This document shows positions 1-10,499 of a stretch of DNA of 64,000 nucleotides, piece by piece (positions within the stretch are counted from its first letter, which is position 1; every line of letters begins with the position of its first letter). The translations under genes and the position numbers were made by a program. Source of the stretch: Rhodanobacter sp. (GTDB lineage: Bacteria; Pseudomonadota; Gammaproteobacteria; Xanthomonadales; Rhodanobacteraceae); contig JANJTA010000008.1 in NCBI GenBank assembly GCA_024711345.1, positions 1 through 64,000 of the forward strand. The letters are read 5' to 3'. The notes beneath the pieces are model-generated. The model made no database searches. It saw nothing but the letters and a program-made list of their open reading frames with translations, and was not told the DNA's origin.

Positions 1-231
1 CAAAGTCGCCTGTCCAAGCTGGGTCATGCACTGCTACGCGCCAAGCTCTACATGCCGGCGATGACCGCCATCCGCCACAACGTGGCCGTGCGTGCCTTGT
101 TCGATCGGCTGGTAGCCCGCGGCAAGCCACGCAAGCTCGCCTTGGGCGCGGCCATGCGCAAGCTGCTCCACATCGCCTGGGGCGTCATCCGTTCCGGCAA
201 ACTTTTTGATCCCAAAACCGCACTTGCCTGA
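1..231 (+). mobile_element. IS110-family transposase, C-terminal part (cut by window edge)
   Basis: The first 77 codons are the C-terminal end of a transposase of the IS110/IS116/IS902 type. It reads SRLSKLGHALLRAKLYMPAM, then AIRHN and MRKLLHIAWGVIRSG, and ends with TGA at 229-231. This C-terminal domain carries the serine-containing part of the IS110 active site. IS110 elements lack ordinary terminal inverted repeats, so the right boundary cannot be fixed by eye; it probably lies within the next 20-40 bases. The 5' part lies outside the window, so intactness cannot be judged. The ABC transporter operon begins only 49 bases downstream. Confidence 0.85.
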
Positions 232-280
232 CGAGAGCCAAGACGGTATCTACCAAGAACCCATTCATCGGAGAACCGCC

Positions 281-970
<690 letters not shown>

Positions 971-1075
971 TGCCTTGAAGGGCATCGCGCGCGCCGCGCG
1001 AGGACGAGGCAGGACGCCGAGCGGCAGCGCACCAGGCAAGGTTGCTTGCCTCACCTATCCGAGAGGTCACGATTC

Positions 1076-2242
1076 ATGAAATACCTCCACCTGATCTGGG
1101 CCGCGCTGTTCCGGCGCAAGACCCGCACCCTCCTCACCCTGGTGTCGATCGTGGCCGCGTTCCTGCTGTTCGGCATGCTCGACGGCGTGCGCACCAGCTT
1201 TGCCAACGCCGGCAAGAGCGCGGCCGGCGCCGAGCGCCTGCAGACCGGCTCCAAGCTGTCCTTCATCCAGCCGCTGCCGTCGGCGCTCGAGGCGAAGATC
1301 GCGGCCGTGCCCGGCGTGAAGGACGTGGCCTACGCCAACTGGTTCGGCGGCGCCTACCAGGATGCGCACAACCAGATCTTCACCTTCGCGGTCAGTCCGA
1401 ACTACATCGACATGTATCCCGAGATCGTGGTGGCGCCGGAAGAGCGCAAGGTATTCGACAGCACCCGCACCGGCGTGCTGGTCGGCGACGTGCTGGCGAA
1501 GAAGTACCACTGGAAGGTGGGCGACAAGATCCCGCTGATGTCGAACATCTTCCCCAACCGCGACGGCAGCAAGACCTGGACCTTCGACATCGCCGGCATC
1601 ATGCACGCGAAGGATCCCGACCACGGCGAGTTCCTGCAGGGCGGCATCCTGATGCACTGGAAGTACTTCGACGAATCCAATCCCTACAACCAGGGGCAGG
1701 TGGGCTGGTACGTCAGTCGCGTGGCCGACCCCGCCGACGCCGACCGGGTGGTGCAGGCGATCGACGCGCTGTCGGCCAACTCCGACCACGAGACCCGCAC
1801 GCAGACCGAGCAGGCCGCGATGGCCTCGTGGATCAAGCAGATGGCGAACATCGGCCTGATCGTGTTCTCGATCATGGGCGCGGTGTTCTTCACGTTGCTG
1901 TTCCTCACCGGCAACACCATGGCGCAGGCGGTGCGCGAACGCACCTCGGAACTGGGCGTGATGAAGACCATCGGCTTCTCCGACGCCAGCGTGCTGATGA
2001 TCGTGCTGGCCGAATCGGTGGCACTGCTGTTGATCGGCGGCGTGCTGGGGCTCGGTCTGGCGGCCGTGCTGGGGCCGGTGGTCAGCGCCGGCAGCGGCGG
2101 CGTCATCAACATGCCGCCGGTGCATGCGGGGAGCTGGCTGCTGGGTATCGGCCTGATGGTCGCCATCGGCCTGCTGGTGGGAGCGTTGCCCGCGTTGCGG
2201 GCGATGCGCCTGAACATCGTCGATGCGCTGGCCGGCCGCTGA
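1076..2242 (+). CDS. ABC transporter permease, MacB/FtsX fold (first)
   Basis: A 388-residue membrane protein with the MacB plan: an N-terminal membrane helix (about residues 15-35, rich in L, V and A), a large periplasmic MacB-like domain (about 40-250), and three C-terminal helices of the FtsX type. The stretch RERTSELGVMKTIGFSDASV is the coupling-helix motif typical of FtsX/MacB permeases. The ATG at 1076 is preceded by GAGAGGT. It lies 105 bases after the ATPase gene and 12 bases before the second permease, so the three form one operon. The two permeases probably heterodimerise. Substrate unknown. Confidence 0.9.
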   Translation: MKYLHLIWAALFRRKTRTLLTLVSIVAAFLLFGMLDGVRTSFANAGKSAAGAERLQTGSKLSFIQPLPSALEAKIAAVPGVKDVAYANWFGGAYQDAHNQIFTFAVSPNYIDMYPEIVVAPEERKVFDSTRTGVLVGDVLAKKYHWKVGDKIPLMSNIFPNRDGSKTWTFDIAGIMHAKDPDHGEFLQGGILMHWKYFDESNPYNQGQVGWYVSRVADPADADRVVQAIDALSANSDHETRTQTEQAAMASWIKQMANIGLIVFSIMGAVFFTLLFLTGNTMAQAVRERTSELGVMKTIGFSDASVLMIVLAESVALLLIGGVLGLGLAAVLGPVVSAGSGGVINMPPVHAGSWLLGIGLMVAIGLLVGALPALRAMRLNIVDALAGR

Positions 2243-2254
2243 GGAGAATCCACC

Positions 2255-3580
2255 ATGGGCAAGTTGAAATCGTTTCTGCGCGGCCTCGGCCTGGGTCTGG
2301 TCGTCGTGGTCGGGGTGATCGCCTGGACCGTGCTGCCGTGGCCGGCGCTGCTGGCGCTGGCGGTGCTGTTCGCGGCATGGCTGCTGCTGGCGCGCTCCGG
2401 CCGGCAGGCGGGCTCGGTCACCGCGGTGGGCGTCAGCACGCTGCCGCAGCGCGTCGGCGCCTCGTCGGTGGTGGTCATCGGCATCGCGGGCGTGGTCGCG
2501 GTGCTGGTGTCGATGCTGGCAATGGGCGTGGGTTACCGCGAGACGCTGAGCAAGAGCGGCAGCGCCGATACTGCCATCGTGCTGCGCGGCGGTTCGGCCT
2601 CGGAGGTGTCCTCGGTGCTCGACCATGCCAGCACCACGGTGATCGAGCAGGCGCCGGGCATCGCGCGCGACGCTGCCGGCAAGCCGATCGCCTCGCCGGA
2701 GCTGGTGGTGGCGGCGAACCTGCCGCTGGCCGACGGCAGCGGCGACGAGGGCAGCGTGCAGATGCGTGGCATCGGCGAGCAGGCGTGGGCGCTGCGCCCG
2801 CAGCTGAAGATCGTCGCCGGACGCAAGTTCAAGCCGGGACTGCGCGAACTGGTGGTGGGCAAGGGGGCGCAGCACCAGTTTGCCGGGCTGGAGCCGGGCC
2901 GCGAGATCAAGCTGGGCAGCCAGACCTGGACCGTGGCCGGCGTGTTCGAGTCGGGTGACGCGATGGATTCGGAATTGTGGGGCGACGCCAACGTGGTCGC
3001 CGACACCTACCGCCGCGGCAGCAGTCGTACCTCGGTGTTCGTGCGCCTGACCGACGCCGCCGCCTTCGACGGGTTCAAGGCCGCGCTCGCTGCCGACCCG
3101 CGCCTGCAGGTCGATGCGAGCACCACGCTGGACTACTTCCGCAAGCAGTCCGAGGGCGTCACCAAGGCGATCACCATCATCGGCATCGTGGTCGGCGTGA
3201 TCATGGCCATCGGCGCGGTGTTCGGCGCGCTCAACACCATGTTCGCCACCGTCGCCACGCGCGCCCGCGAGATCGCCACGCTCCGCGCGATCGGCTTCCG
3301 CGGCCTGCCGGTGGTGGTGGCGGTGATGCTGGAGACCATGCTGCTGGCGCTGTTCGGCGGCATCGTCGGCGGGGCGCTGGCCTGGCTGGTGTTCAACGGC
3401 TACAGCGCCTCGACGCTGGCCCAGGGCACGGTCGGCACGCTCAGCTTCAAGCTGGCGGTGACCCCCGCGCTGCTGTGGACTGGCCTGAAATGGGCGCTGG
3501 CGATCGGCTTCATCGGTGGCCTGTTCCCTGCGGTGCGCGCGGCGCGCTTGCCGGTGACCACGGCGCTGCGCGAGTCGTAG
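2255..3580 (+). CDS. ABC transporter permease, MacB/FtsX fold (second, with extra N-terminal helices)
   Basis: A 441-residue permease. Unlike its partner it starts with two closely spaced hydrophobic segments (about residues 10-50) before the canonical MacB first helix (about 70-95), so it is longer at the N-terminus. The periplasmic domain follows, then FtsX-type helices with the coupling motif ATRAREIATLRAIGFRG. GAGGAGAATCC precedes the ATG at 2255. The gene ends 107 bases from the convergent AtoE-type gene, and the gap is almost filled by a perfect inverted repeat. It presumably forms a heterodimer with the upstream permease. Substrate unknown. Confidence 0.9.
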   Translation: MGKLKSFLRGLGLGLVVVVGVIAWTVLPWPALLALAVLFAAWLLLARSGRQAGSVTAVGVSTLPQRVGASSVVVIGIAGVVAVLVSMLAMGVGYRETLSKSGSADTAIVLRGGSASEVSSVLDHASTTVIEQAPGIARDAAGKPIASPELVVAANLPLADGSGDEGSVQMRGIGEQAWALRPQLKIVAGRKFKPGLRELVVGKGAQHQFAGLEPGREIKLGSQTWTVAGVFESGDAMDSELWGDANVVADTYRRGSSRTSVFVRLTDAAAFDGFKAALAADPRLQVDASTTLDYFRKQSEGVTKAITIIGIVVGVIMAIGAVFGALNTMFATVATRAREIATLRAIGFRGLPVVVAVMLETMLLALFGGIVGGALAWLVFNGYSASTLAQGTVGTLSFKLAVTPALLWTGLKWALAIGFIGGLFPAVRAARLPVTTALRES

Positions 3581-3591
3581 CGCCAGCTTGT

Positions 3592-3675
3592 CGCAGGAGC
3601 CCGCTGGCGGGCGATGCTTTTTGCTCTGATGCTCTCATTAAAAGCAAGAGCATCGCCCGCCAGCGGGCTCCTGCG
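3592..3675. repeat. REP-like inverted repeat pair (family A, copy 1)
   Basis: Two perfect 27-base inverted arms at 3592-3618 and 3649-3675, with core GGAGCCCGCTGGCGGGCGAT, are separated by 30 bases. It sits between the convergent stop codons of the ABC permease and the AtoE-type gene, a typical place for REP/BIME elements. The RNA would fold into a long stable hairpin on either strand. Three further copies occur in this window. Confidence 0.9.
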
Positions 3676-3687
3676 GCGGGTTTCAGC

Positions 3688-5103
3688 TCAGGGCATCACC
3701 GGCGGCACGTAGCTCAGCGTCAGCCCCAGCAGCCACAGCAGGCCCAGCACCAGCGGCACGTGCACCACCAGCTGCACGAAGGTGTAGCCCACCACGTCGC
3801 GCGCCTTCAAACCCAGCACGCCGAGCAGCGGCAGCATCCAGAACGGGTTGATCAGGTTGGGCAGCGCCTCGGCCGCGTTGTACACCTGCACCGCCCAGCC
3901 CAGGTGCACGTGCAGGTCGTTCGCTGCCTGCATCACGTAGGGCGCCTCCACCAGCCACTTGCCGCCGCCGGACGGCACGAAGAAACCCAGCACCGCCGAG
4001 TACGCGCCCATCACTGCGGGGAAGCTCTCCTGGCCGGCCACCTGCACGAACAGGTGCGACAAGCGGTGCGCCAGGGTGGCGCCGTCGCTGCCGGGCACGT
4101 GGGTGAGCAACGCGGCGATGCCGCCATACAGCGGGAACTGGATCAGCACGCCGGACGTGCTCGGTACCGCGCGGCTCACCGCATCCAGGAAGCTGCGCGG
4201 GCGCCAGTGCAGCAGGATGCCCAGGGTGAGGAACAGGAAGTTGTAGGTATTGAGGTTGGCGATCGCGGTGACCGCCGGCTTGCTGGCGAACTCGTGGCCG
4301 AGCCAGCCCAGGCCGAGCAGGCCGATGGCCAGCGCCAGCAGCGGGCTGTATTCCAGCCACTCGCCCGGGCGCGTGCGCGGCGGCAGCGTGGGAGCTGCCG
4401 GGGCCTCGCTCACGTCGAAGTCGCTTGCGGTGCGCGCGTTGGCGTCCGACGGCGCGGTATACCAGCACACCAGCAGCGATACCACGATCAGCACCGCGGT
4501 CAGCACGATCGACTGCCACAGGAAGATGGTCTGGCTGAACGGCAGCACGCCGGTAATCGCCAGCAGCCCCGGCGGCATGCTGGCCGGGTTCGCCTGCAGC
4601 TGCGCCGCCGAGGAGGACAGGCCCATCGCCCAGATCGCGCCCAGCCCGAGATACGCCGCCGCACCGGCCGCGCGGTAATCCATGCGCAGGTCGGTGCGAC
4701 GCGCCAGCGCGCGCACCAGCAACCCGCCGAACACCAGCGAGAAACCCCAGCTGAGCAGCGAGGCCAGCATGCTGACCAGCGCGATGTACACGATCGCCCC
4801 GCGGCCCGTGCGCGGCGCCCGCGCCAGCACGTCGATGAAGCGCGCCACCACCGGCGCGGTGGCCAGCACGTAGCCGCCGATCACCACGAAGGCCATCTGC
4901 ATGGTGAACGGGATCAGGCTCCAGAAACCGTCGCCGAACGCGGTGACCGTCGCCGCCGGCGTGGCGCCGAAGGCGAACGCCGCCAGCGCCACCACCAGCA
5001 CGCCCAGCGCGGCGAACACCCACGCGTCCGGAAACCAGCGCTCCGCCCACGCCGCGCTGCGCAACGCCGCGCGCGCCATCCAGCCGTCCTGTCTCGCGTT
5101 CAT
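3688..5103 (-). CDS. short-chain fatty acid transporter, AtoE family
   Basis: A 471-residue polytopic inner-membrane protein with at least ten hydrophobic segments. Segments such as FTMQMAFVVIGGYVLATAP, SMLASLLSWGFSLVFGGL and PSGGGKWLVEAP match the AtoE short-chain fatty-acid uptake family, and the last is its best conserved motif. In that family the substrate is acetoacetate or butyrate, taken up with protons. The start at 5103 is preferred because GGTGGAG lies 6 bases upstream; a GTG at 5115 in the same frame is possible. No fatty-acid degradation gene is next to it, so substrate is inferred from family only. Confidence 0.88.
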   Translation of the reverse strand: MNARQDGWMARAALRSAAWAERWFPDAWVFAALGVLVVALAAFAFGATPAATVTAFGDGFWSLIPFTMQMAFVVIGGYVLATAPVVARFIDVLARAPRTGRGAIVYIALVSMLASLLSWGFSLVFGGLLVRALARRTDLRMDYRAAGAAAYLGLGAIWAMGLSSSAAQLQANPASMPPGLLAITGVLPFSQTIFLWQSIVLTAVLIVVSLLVCWYTAPSDANARTASDFDVSEAPAAPTLPPRTRPGEWLEYSPLLALAIGLLGLGWLGHEFASKPAVTAIANLNTYNFLFLTLGILLHWRPRSFLDAVSRAVPSTSGVLIQFPLYGGIAALLTHVPGSDGATLAHRLSHLFVQVAGQESFPAVMGAYSAVLGFFVPSGGGKWLVEAPYVMQAANDLHVHLGWAVQVYNAAEALPNLINPFWMLPLLGVLGLKARDVVGYTFVQLVVHVPLVLGLLWLLGLTLSYVPPVMP

Positions 5104-5186
5104 GCCGTTCTCCACCGGTGAATCGCCCCATCGTCGCGCGGCGGCGGATACGCAGGCAAGGCGACGATGGTCGAGAACACCAGGCG

Positions 5187-5290
5187 GGAGCCCGCTCGCG
5201 GGCGATGCTCTTGCTTTCGCGGATCCCGGCTCCCGACAGACGAACGTCTGGTCATCCCGGCTTTCAAAGCATCGCCCGCGAGCGGGCTCC
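5187..5290. repeat. REP-like inverted repeat pair (family A, copy 2)
   Basis: Perfect 23-base arms at 5187-5209 and 5268-5290 share the core GGAGCCCGCTCGCGGGCGAT with copy 1. The 58-base spacer contains GACAGACGAACGTCTGGTCA, nearly identical to a stretch next to copy 3. The right arm ends in CTCC and the following TACGG supplies the TAG stop of the EamA gene on the minus strand. Confidence 0.9.
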
Positions 5291-6216
5291 TACGGTTTTG
5301 CCGTGTTTCCCTTCTGCTTCGCCAGCGTGATCACCGCCACGCCGGCCAGGATGATCGCCATGCCGGCCAGGTCGAACGGCCCGACGTGCTCGCCGGCCAG
5401 CAGCACGCCGAACAGCACCGCCACCGGCGGGTTCACGTAGGCGTAGCTGGTGGCCAGCGCCGGGCGCGCATGCCTGAGCACGTACAGGTAGGCGCTGAAC
5501 GCGATGATCGAGCCGAACACCGCCAGGTAGACGATCGCCAGGGTGGAACGCAGGGTCGGATGCACCGGCAGCCGTTCGCCGCTGAGCAGGGCGAAACCGA
5601 GCAGGGCGGCGCTGCCGCAGATCATCTGCGCGGCGGTGTTCATCGGCCCCGGCGGCATCACCTTGCGCCGGCTCCATACCGAGCCGAACGCCCACGCCGC
5701 CGCGGCCACCAGCAGGGCGGCGGCGCCGATCGACGAGCCGGCCAGGCTGCTGCCCAGGTTCAGCACGATCACGCCGGCGAAGCCGATGGCCAGGCCGATG
5801 CTCTCGCGCCGGTGCGGCCACTCGCCGTACAGGCCGGAAAACAGCGCGGCGAACAGCGGCATGCTGGCCACCGCCACCGCGGCGATGCCCGAGCTCACAC
5901 GCTGCTCGGCGAAGCAGACCAGGCCGTTGCCCAGACCGAGCAGCAGCAGGCCGGTGAATGCCGCGTTGCGCCACTGCTCGCGCGTCGGCGGCGCCATGCC
6001 GCGCCAGCGCAGGAAGCCGTACAGCGCCACGCCGGCGCCGAGGAAGCGCACGCCGGCGAGCAGGAACGGCGGCCAGCTTTCCAGCGCGAAGCGGATACCC
6101 AGGTAGGTCGAGCCCCAGATCACGTACAGCGCCAGCAGCGCCAGCGGAATCAGGAAGCGGGGATCAGTCAGGCTGCGCGGCGTGGCGGCCGCGGCGGAGG
6201 CAGCGGTATCGGACAT
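5290..6216 (-). CDS. EamA-family drug/metabolite exporter (YedA-like)
   Basis: A 308-residue inner-membrane protein with ten predicted helices in two EamA repeats. The N-terminal repeat has YVIWGSTYLGIRFALES and the second has AALLVAAAAWAFGSVWSRR. The order and the WGSTYLGIR motif match the YedA/RhtA branch of drug/metabolite exporters, which often export amino acids or purines. It starts with ATG at 6216; no strong ribosome site is visible. Its stop codon TAG comes from the edge of a REP element, so the original C-terminus may have been altered by the repeat. Confidence 0.88.
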   Translation of the reverse strand: MSDTAASAAAATPRSLTDPRFLIPLALLALYVIWGSTYLGIRFALESWPPFLLAGVRFLGAGVALYGFLRWRGMAPPTREQWRNAAFTGLLLLGLGNGLVCFAEQRVSSGIAAVAVASMPLFAALFSGLYGEWPHRRESIGLAIGFAGVIVLNLGSSLAGSSIGAAALLVAAAAWAFGSVWSRRKVMPPGPMNTAAQMICGSAALLGFALLSGERLPVHPTLRSTLAIVYLAVFGSIIAFSAYLYVLRHARPALATSYAYVNPPVAVLFGVLLAGEHVGPFDLAGMAIILAGVAVITLAKQKGNTAKP

Positions 6217-6269
6217 GGGGGTCGATCGCGTGGGGAAGGCGCATTATTGCCGCTTTCCCCGCTGCGGGT

Positions 6270-6545
6270 TCAATGCGTGACCGGCCGCCCCTGGCGGATC
6301 ACCACGAACTCGCCTTCCAGCACGGCCGGCTTCGCTTCCGGCCTGGCGGCGGCCGGCCGGGCCGGCGCGCTGGCCAGCTTCCACTGGCGCACCGCCAGCC
6401 ACACCAGCCCGCCAAGCAGCAGCACGCCAGCCACCACCAGCCCGAATACCAGCAGCACGCCCAGCACTGCGATGCCGAGCAGCAGCGACAGGGCACGCGC
6501 CAGCGGATGGCGGGGACGATGGTGAAGCGGCAGGGCGAAGCGCAT
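6270..6545 (-). CDS. small membrane protein of unknown function
   Basis: A 91-residue protein, not recognised as a named family. It has a basic, histidine-rich start (MRFALPLHHRPRHPLARA), one long hydrophobic stretch (about residues 18-52) that could form one or two helices, and a soluble alanine/proline tail ending EFVVIRQGRPVTH. It lies upstream of the EamA gene on the same strand and divergently from the Rieske gene. The length, an upstream AT-rich promoter-like stretch and ordinary codon use support a real gene, but function is unknown. Confidence 0.6.
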   Translation of the reverse strand: MRFALPLHHRPRHPLARALSLLLGIAVLGVLLVFGLVVAGVLLLGGLVWLAVRQWKLASAPARPAAARPEAKPAVLEGEFVVIRQGRPVTH

Positions 6546-6623
6546 GTGTTAAAAATCCGTGTGGTAAAATCAACGACTTACGCGTGCAACCATGGGGCCA
6601 TCCGGCCCGCGAGGCAAGTGCCG

Positions 6624-6983
6624 ATGGATACATTCACTCCCGCCCAGTCGACGACCCGGCAGGCGCTGTGCCGGCTGGACGAGATCCCCGACGGCGGCGC
6701 CACTGCCGTCGATGCCGTGCTGGCCGATGGCGAGGAAAGCCTGATCCTGCTGCGCCGGGGCGACCAGGTGCGCGGCTATCTCAACGTCTGCCCGCACGCC
6801 GGCCGCCGCCTCGACTACGCCCCCGGCAAGTTCCTGCTGAAGGACGACACGCTGACCTGCTGCGTGCACGGCGCCACCTTCAACCAGGCCGACGGCCTGT
6901 GCATCGGCGGCCCCTGCCGCGGCGAGCACCTGCGCACGGTGGCGGTGCAGGTGGAGGCGGGCGTGGTGAAGCTGGTGAAGTAA
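6624..6983 (+). CDS. Rieske (2Fe-2S) domain protein
   Basis: A 119-residue stand-alone Rieske domain. The cluster ligands are C56 and H58 (CPHAG) and C79 and H82 (CCVHG), giving CxH and CxxH motifs with 20 residues between. Such single-domain proteins act as soluble ferredoxin-like electron carriers, related to the ferredoxin of aromatic dioxygenases and to NirD. No oxygenase or reductase lies next to it, so the redox partner is unknown. The ATG at 6624 follows GAGG at about 6611. It converges with the UDP-sugar dehydrogenase gene 10 bases away, without a visible terminator. Confidence 0.88.
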   Translation: MDTFTPAQSTTRQALCRLDEIPDGGATAVDAVLADGEESLILLRRGDQVRGYLNVCPHAGRRLDYAPGKFLLKDDTLTCCVHGATFNQADGLCIGGPCRGEHLRTVAVQVEAGVVKLVK

Positions 6984-6993
6984 GGCGGGCAGC

Positions 6994-8262
6994 CTACAGC
7001 CGGCCGTCCACCGCCGCGGGCGGCAGCAGGCTCTTGATGTCGAACACCACACAGTGCTCGCGGCCGTAGCGGCGGATGCCCGCGTCGCCGGCATCCAGGA
7101 AGGCCTGGTGGGCGACCGCCAGCACGATCGCGTCGTAACGGCCCGCCGCGGGAGCGTCGATCGGGGCGATGCCGAGTTTCTGCCGGGCCTCCGCGGGATC
7201 GACCCAGGGGTCGTGCACGTCCACCTGCGCATGCGTGGCCTCGAGCTCGCGCACGATTTCCACCACGCGCGTGTTGCGCAGGTCCGGGCAGTTCTCCTTG
7301 AAGGTCAGGCCGAGCACCAGGATGCGCGAGTCGACCACGTGGATGCGCTTGCTCGCCATCAGGCGGATCACCTGGTGCGCCACGTACAGCCCCATGCGGC
7401 TGTTGATGCGCCGTGCGGCGAGGATCAGCTCGGGGTGGTAGCCGAGCACGGTGGCCTTGTGCGTGAGGTAGTACGGGTCCACCCCGATGCAGTGGCCGCC
7501 GACGAGGCCCGGCTTGAACGGCAGGAAGTTCCACTTGGTGCCGGCGGCGTCGAGCACGTCCTGGGTGTCGATGCCCATGGTGTTGAAGATCATCGCCAGT
7601 TCGTTGACCAGCGCGATGTTGACGTCGCGCTGGGTGTTCTCGATCACCTTGGCCGCCTCGGCCACCTTGATGCTGGGCGCCTTGTGCGTGCCGGCGGTGA
7701 CGATGCGCCGGTACAGCGCGTCGACGAAGTCGGCGGTCTCGGGCGTGGAGCCGGAGGTGATCTTGGTGATCGTGGGCAACCGGTGCAGCTTGTCGCCGGG
7801 GTTGATCCGCTCCGGGCTGTAGCCGCAGGTGAAGTCGTGGTTGAAGCGCAGCCCGGAGGCGCGCTCCAGTACCGGCACGCAGATTTCCTCGGTGGTGCCG
7901 GGGTAGACGGTGGATTCGTAGATCACCACGTCGCCGCGCTTGAGCACGCTGCCGACGCTGGCGCTGGCGCTCTCCAGGGGGCGCAGGTCCGGTCGGTTCG
8001 CCTCGTCCACCGGCGTGGGCACGGTGACGATGAACACGTTGCAGCGCGCGAGGTCACGCACGTCGGTGGTGAAGGCCAGCCGCGCGGCCGCGGCGAGTTC
8101 CGCGGCGGAGGTTTCGAGCGTGTGGTCGTGGCCCCGCCGCAGTTCCTCGACGCGGCTGGCGCTGGTGTCGAAGCCGATGGTGTCCAGCTGCTTGCCGAAC
8201 TCCACCGCAAGCGGCAGCCCGACGTAGCCGAGCCCGACGAGGGCAATCCTGGGTTCGTTCAA
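6994..8262 (-). CDS. tviB: UDP-N-acetyl-hexosamine 6-dehydrogenase (TviB/WbpO type)
   Basis: A 422-residue nucleotide-sugar dehydrogenase that oxidises the C6 hydroxyl of a UDP-N-acetylhexosamine to a uronic acid with NAD+. The Rossmann motif GLGYVG is at residues 10-15. The catalytic cysteine is C258 in [15 protein letters not shown], and [11 protein letters not shown] is typical of the TviB/WbpO branch. The start is TTG at 8262, preceded by a weak GGGA. No epimerase, glycosyltransferase or export gene is adjacent, so this surface-polysaccharide enzyme stands alone here. Whether the substrate is GlcNAc or GalNAc cannot be decided by eye. Confidence 0.9.
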   Translation of the reverse strand: MNEPRIALVGLGYVGLPLAVEFGKQLDTIGFDTSASRVEELRRGHDHTLETSAAELAAAARLAFTTDVRDLARCNVFIVTVPTPVDEANRPDLRPLESASASVGSVLKRGDVVIYESTVYPGTTEEICVPVLERASGLRFNHDFTCGYSPERINPGDKLHRLPTITKITSGSTPETADFVDALYRRIVTAGTHKAPSIKVAEAAKVIENTQRDVNIALVNELAMIFNTMGIDTQDVLDAAGTKWNFLPFKPGLVGGHCIGVDPYYLTHKATVLGYHPELILAARRINSRMGLYVAHQVIRLMASKRIHVVDSRILVLGLTFKENCPDLRNTRVVEIVRELEATHAQVDVHDPWVDPAEARQKLGIAPIDAPAAGRYDAIVLAVAHQAFLDAGDAGIRRYGREHCVVFDIKSLLPPAAVDGRL

Positions 8263-8359
8263 GTGCGTATTTCCCGTTGCTGATGGCGCGCATCGTGCGG
8301 TGCGGCCCGGCGGCGAAAATACCAGCGATGCGGGCCGCTGTCGCTGGCCCGGCGCGCGA

Positions 8360-10201
8360 TCAGTGGAACAGCAGGTTGATCGCCACCAGGGTGAACACCA
8401 GCACCAGCAGCGTCAGCGGAGCGCCCACGCGCAGGAAGTCCTTGCCCTTGTAGCCGCCGGGGCCGGTGACCATCATCAGCGCGGGATGGCCGGAGCTGAG
8501 CAGGAAGGTGTTGGAGGAAGACACCGCCACGATCAGCGCGTAGGCCGACGGGTTGCCGCCGGTGGCCACCGCCACGCTGATCGCGATCGGCACCATCATC
8601 ACGGTGGCGCCCACGTTGGACATCACCTGCGAGAACAGCAGCGTGAGCACGGCCAGCACAAGTTGCAGCAGCCACGGCGAGGCGCTGCCCAGGTGGTCCA
8701 GCACCACCTGGGCGATCCAGGCGGCGGTGCCGGTAGCGTCCATCGACCAGCCCAGCGGAATCAGGCAGGCGGTCACGAAGATCGTCTTCCAGTTGATCGC
8801 CTTGTACGCCTCGTCCATGTTCAGCACGCCGGACAGCAGCATGCCGATCGCGCCGGTCATCATCGCCACCGACAGGTCGAGGTTGGTGAACAGCGCCAGG
8901 CACTTGGCCAGCAGGAAGAAGCCCACCGCCTGCCAGATCTTGCCCGGGCGCTGCTGCTCCTTCGGGATGTCGGTGACCACCACCAGGTCGCGCTCTTCCG
9001 CGGCCAGCGACAGGTCGCGCCAGTTGCTGTGCAGCACCACGGTGTCGCCGGCGCGCAGGCTGATCGAGCGCACGTCGTCGCGCAGCACCTGCTCGCCGCG
9101 GTTCACCGCCAGTACCGAGATGCCGAAGCGCTTGCGCAGGCGCAGCTCGCCCACGGTGTGCTTGATGAAGCGCGACACCGGCGGGATCACCACCTCCGAA
9201 ATGCCGGCGCGGGTGGGGTTGAACAGCTCGCCGAGCTGGCGCATGCGGGTGGACAGCCGGCACAGCTGGTTGTTGGCGAACTGGTTGAGCTGCTCGCGCG
9301 GGCCGAGCACGCCGAGCACCGAACCGACCCAGATCACATGGTCGGCCGGCGGCGCCATGCGCGCGTCGTTGCCGCTCTTGATCGCCAGGATCAGCGGCGC
9401 ACCGTGCAACTGCTCCACCTCGCCGATGCTCATGCCGACCAATGGGCTTTCCGCGGTGACGGTGAGCTCGGCGGTCTCGCCGACGATGCCGTAGGTCTCG
9501 GCGAAGTAGCTCTCGGTGCGCCCCGGCGTCACCTTCAGCCGCTCGTCCTCGTGCCCGGGCAGCAGCTTGCGGCCGAAGAAGTAGAAATAGCCCACGCCCA
9601 GCAGCGCCAGGGTCAGGCCGACCGGGGTGACGCTGAACAGGCCGAACTTCGGGATGGTGTGCGCGCCCGGCGGCAGGTTCACGTTGGCGCTGGCGATCAG
9701 GTCGTTCAGCACGATCAGAGGCGAGTTCGCGATCAGCGTGGTGTTGGTCGCGGTGAGGATGCAGAATGCCATCGGCAGCAGCAGCCGCGACAGCGGCACG
9801 CCGGTGCGCGCGGCCAGCCGGCTGGACACCGGGATCATCAGCGCCGCCAGCGCCTGGCTGGGGATCACCGCGCTGAACAGGCTGGCGACCAGGTTGATCA
9901 CCACGCCCAGACGCGATTCCGCTCCGCGCGCCATGCGCATCACGAAGTTCGCGGTGAGATTGAGCACGCCGGCGCGGTCCAGCCCCTCGCCCATGATCAT
10001 GATCGCGATGATCGCGATCACCGCGTTGCCGGCGAAACCGTTGAACACGCGATCGGACGGGATCAGCCCGGTCAGCCCGATCACCACCACCACCAGCAAC
10101 GCCACCATGTCGGCGCGGATCCACTCCAGCACCAGCATCAGCATGGTGAAGCCCACCAGCCCGAGCACCAGGATCATTTCGGGAGTGAGCGAGAGTGCCA
10201 C
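8360..10201 (-). CDS. SLC13-family anion permease with two TrkA-C (RCK_C) domains
   Basis: A 613-residue inner-membrane carrier. The N-terminal half has helices and the motif [20 protein letters not shown]; the C-terminal half repeats it with [20 protein letters not shown]. Between them (about residues 215-385) lies a soluble insert with two TrkA-C-like domains, seen in [20 protein letters not shown] and [23 protein letters not shown]13/DASS carriers move sulfate, dicarboxylates or similar anions with sodium; the RCK_C insert is thought to sense nucleotides. The start is taken as GTG at 10201 with AGGG upstream. The substrate is uncertain. Confidence 0.87.
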   Translation of the reverse strand: MALSLTPEMILVLGLVGFTMLMLVLEWIRADMVALLVVVVIGLTGLIPSDRVFNGFAGNAVIAIIAIMIMGEGLDRAGVLNLTANFVMRMARGAESRLGVVINLVASLFSAVIPSQALAALMIPVSSRLAARTGVPLSRLLLPMAFCILTATNTTLIANSPLIVLNDLIASANVNLPPGAHTIPKFGLFSVTPVGLTLALLGVGYFYFFGRKLLPGHEDERLKVTPGRTESYFAETYGIVGETAELTVTAESPLVGMSIGEVEQLHGAPLILAIKSGNDARMAPPADHVIWVGSVLGVLGPREQLNQFANNQLCRLSTRMRQLGELFNPTRAGISEVVIPPVSRFIKHTVGELRLRKRFGISVLAVNRGEQVLRDDVRSISLRAGDTVVLHSNWRDLSLAAEERDLVVVTDIPKEQQRPGKIWQAVGFFLLAKCLALFTNLDLSVAMMTGAIGMLLSGVLNMDEAYKAINWKTIFVTACLIPLGWSMDATGTAAWIAQVVLDHLGSASPWLLQLVLAVLTLLFSQVMSNVGATVMMVPIAISVAVATGGNPSAYALIVAVSSSNTFLLSSGHPALMMVTGPGGYKGKDFLRVGAPLTLLVLVFTLVAINLLFH

Positions 10202-10346
10202 TAGCCGACGTCCCTGCGGAGCAGCTGGATGCGATGGATACGGCGGGGCGGTGGAAGCTTCACGCTGCGTCGATTCGTCCCTGGGCGGATGAGCGTGAGT
10301 ATAAGCGGGGCGATGCGGTGGCTGGTGAACCAAGGGCCAAGAGCGA

Positions 10347-10497
10347 CTCCTCCCCAGCCCTCCCCGGCGATGCAGGGGAGGGCGCAAGCGTGGCCTTCAT
10401 CTTGCGCGGAGGAGGAGCGAAGCGCTGCGGCATCGGAGTACCCGCTCTTGCTCCTCCCCCTGCGTGCAGGGGGAGGCTCGGAGGGGTGGAGCGCTTC
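10347..10497. repeat. G/C-run palindromic repeats (family B, copy 1)
   Basis: The 298-base gap between the SLC13 permease and trmB holds two palindromes. One has arms CCCTCCCC/GGGGAGGG at 10358-10365 and 10375-10382. The other has perfect 10-base arms CCTCCCCCTG/CAGGGGGAGG with a 4-base loop at 10453-10476. The second has the same 10-4-10 design as the palindrome found inside murE. No gene was seen in this gap. Confidence 0.75.
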
Positions 10498-10499
10498 GC

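Noticed and set aside
1067-2875. Long open frame on the minus strand opposite the ABC permeases
   Set aside because: It is the shadow of two clear permease genes in GC-rich DNA; its protein is rich in H, R, Q and A without any domain.
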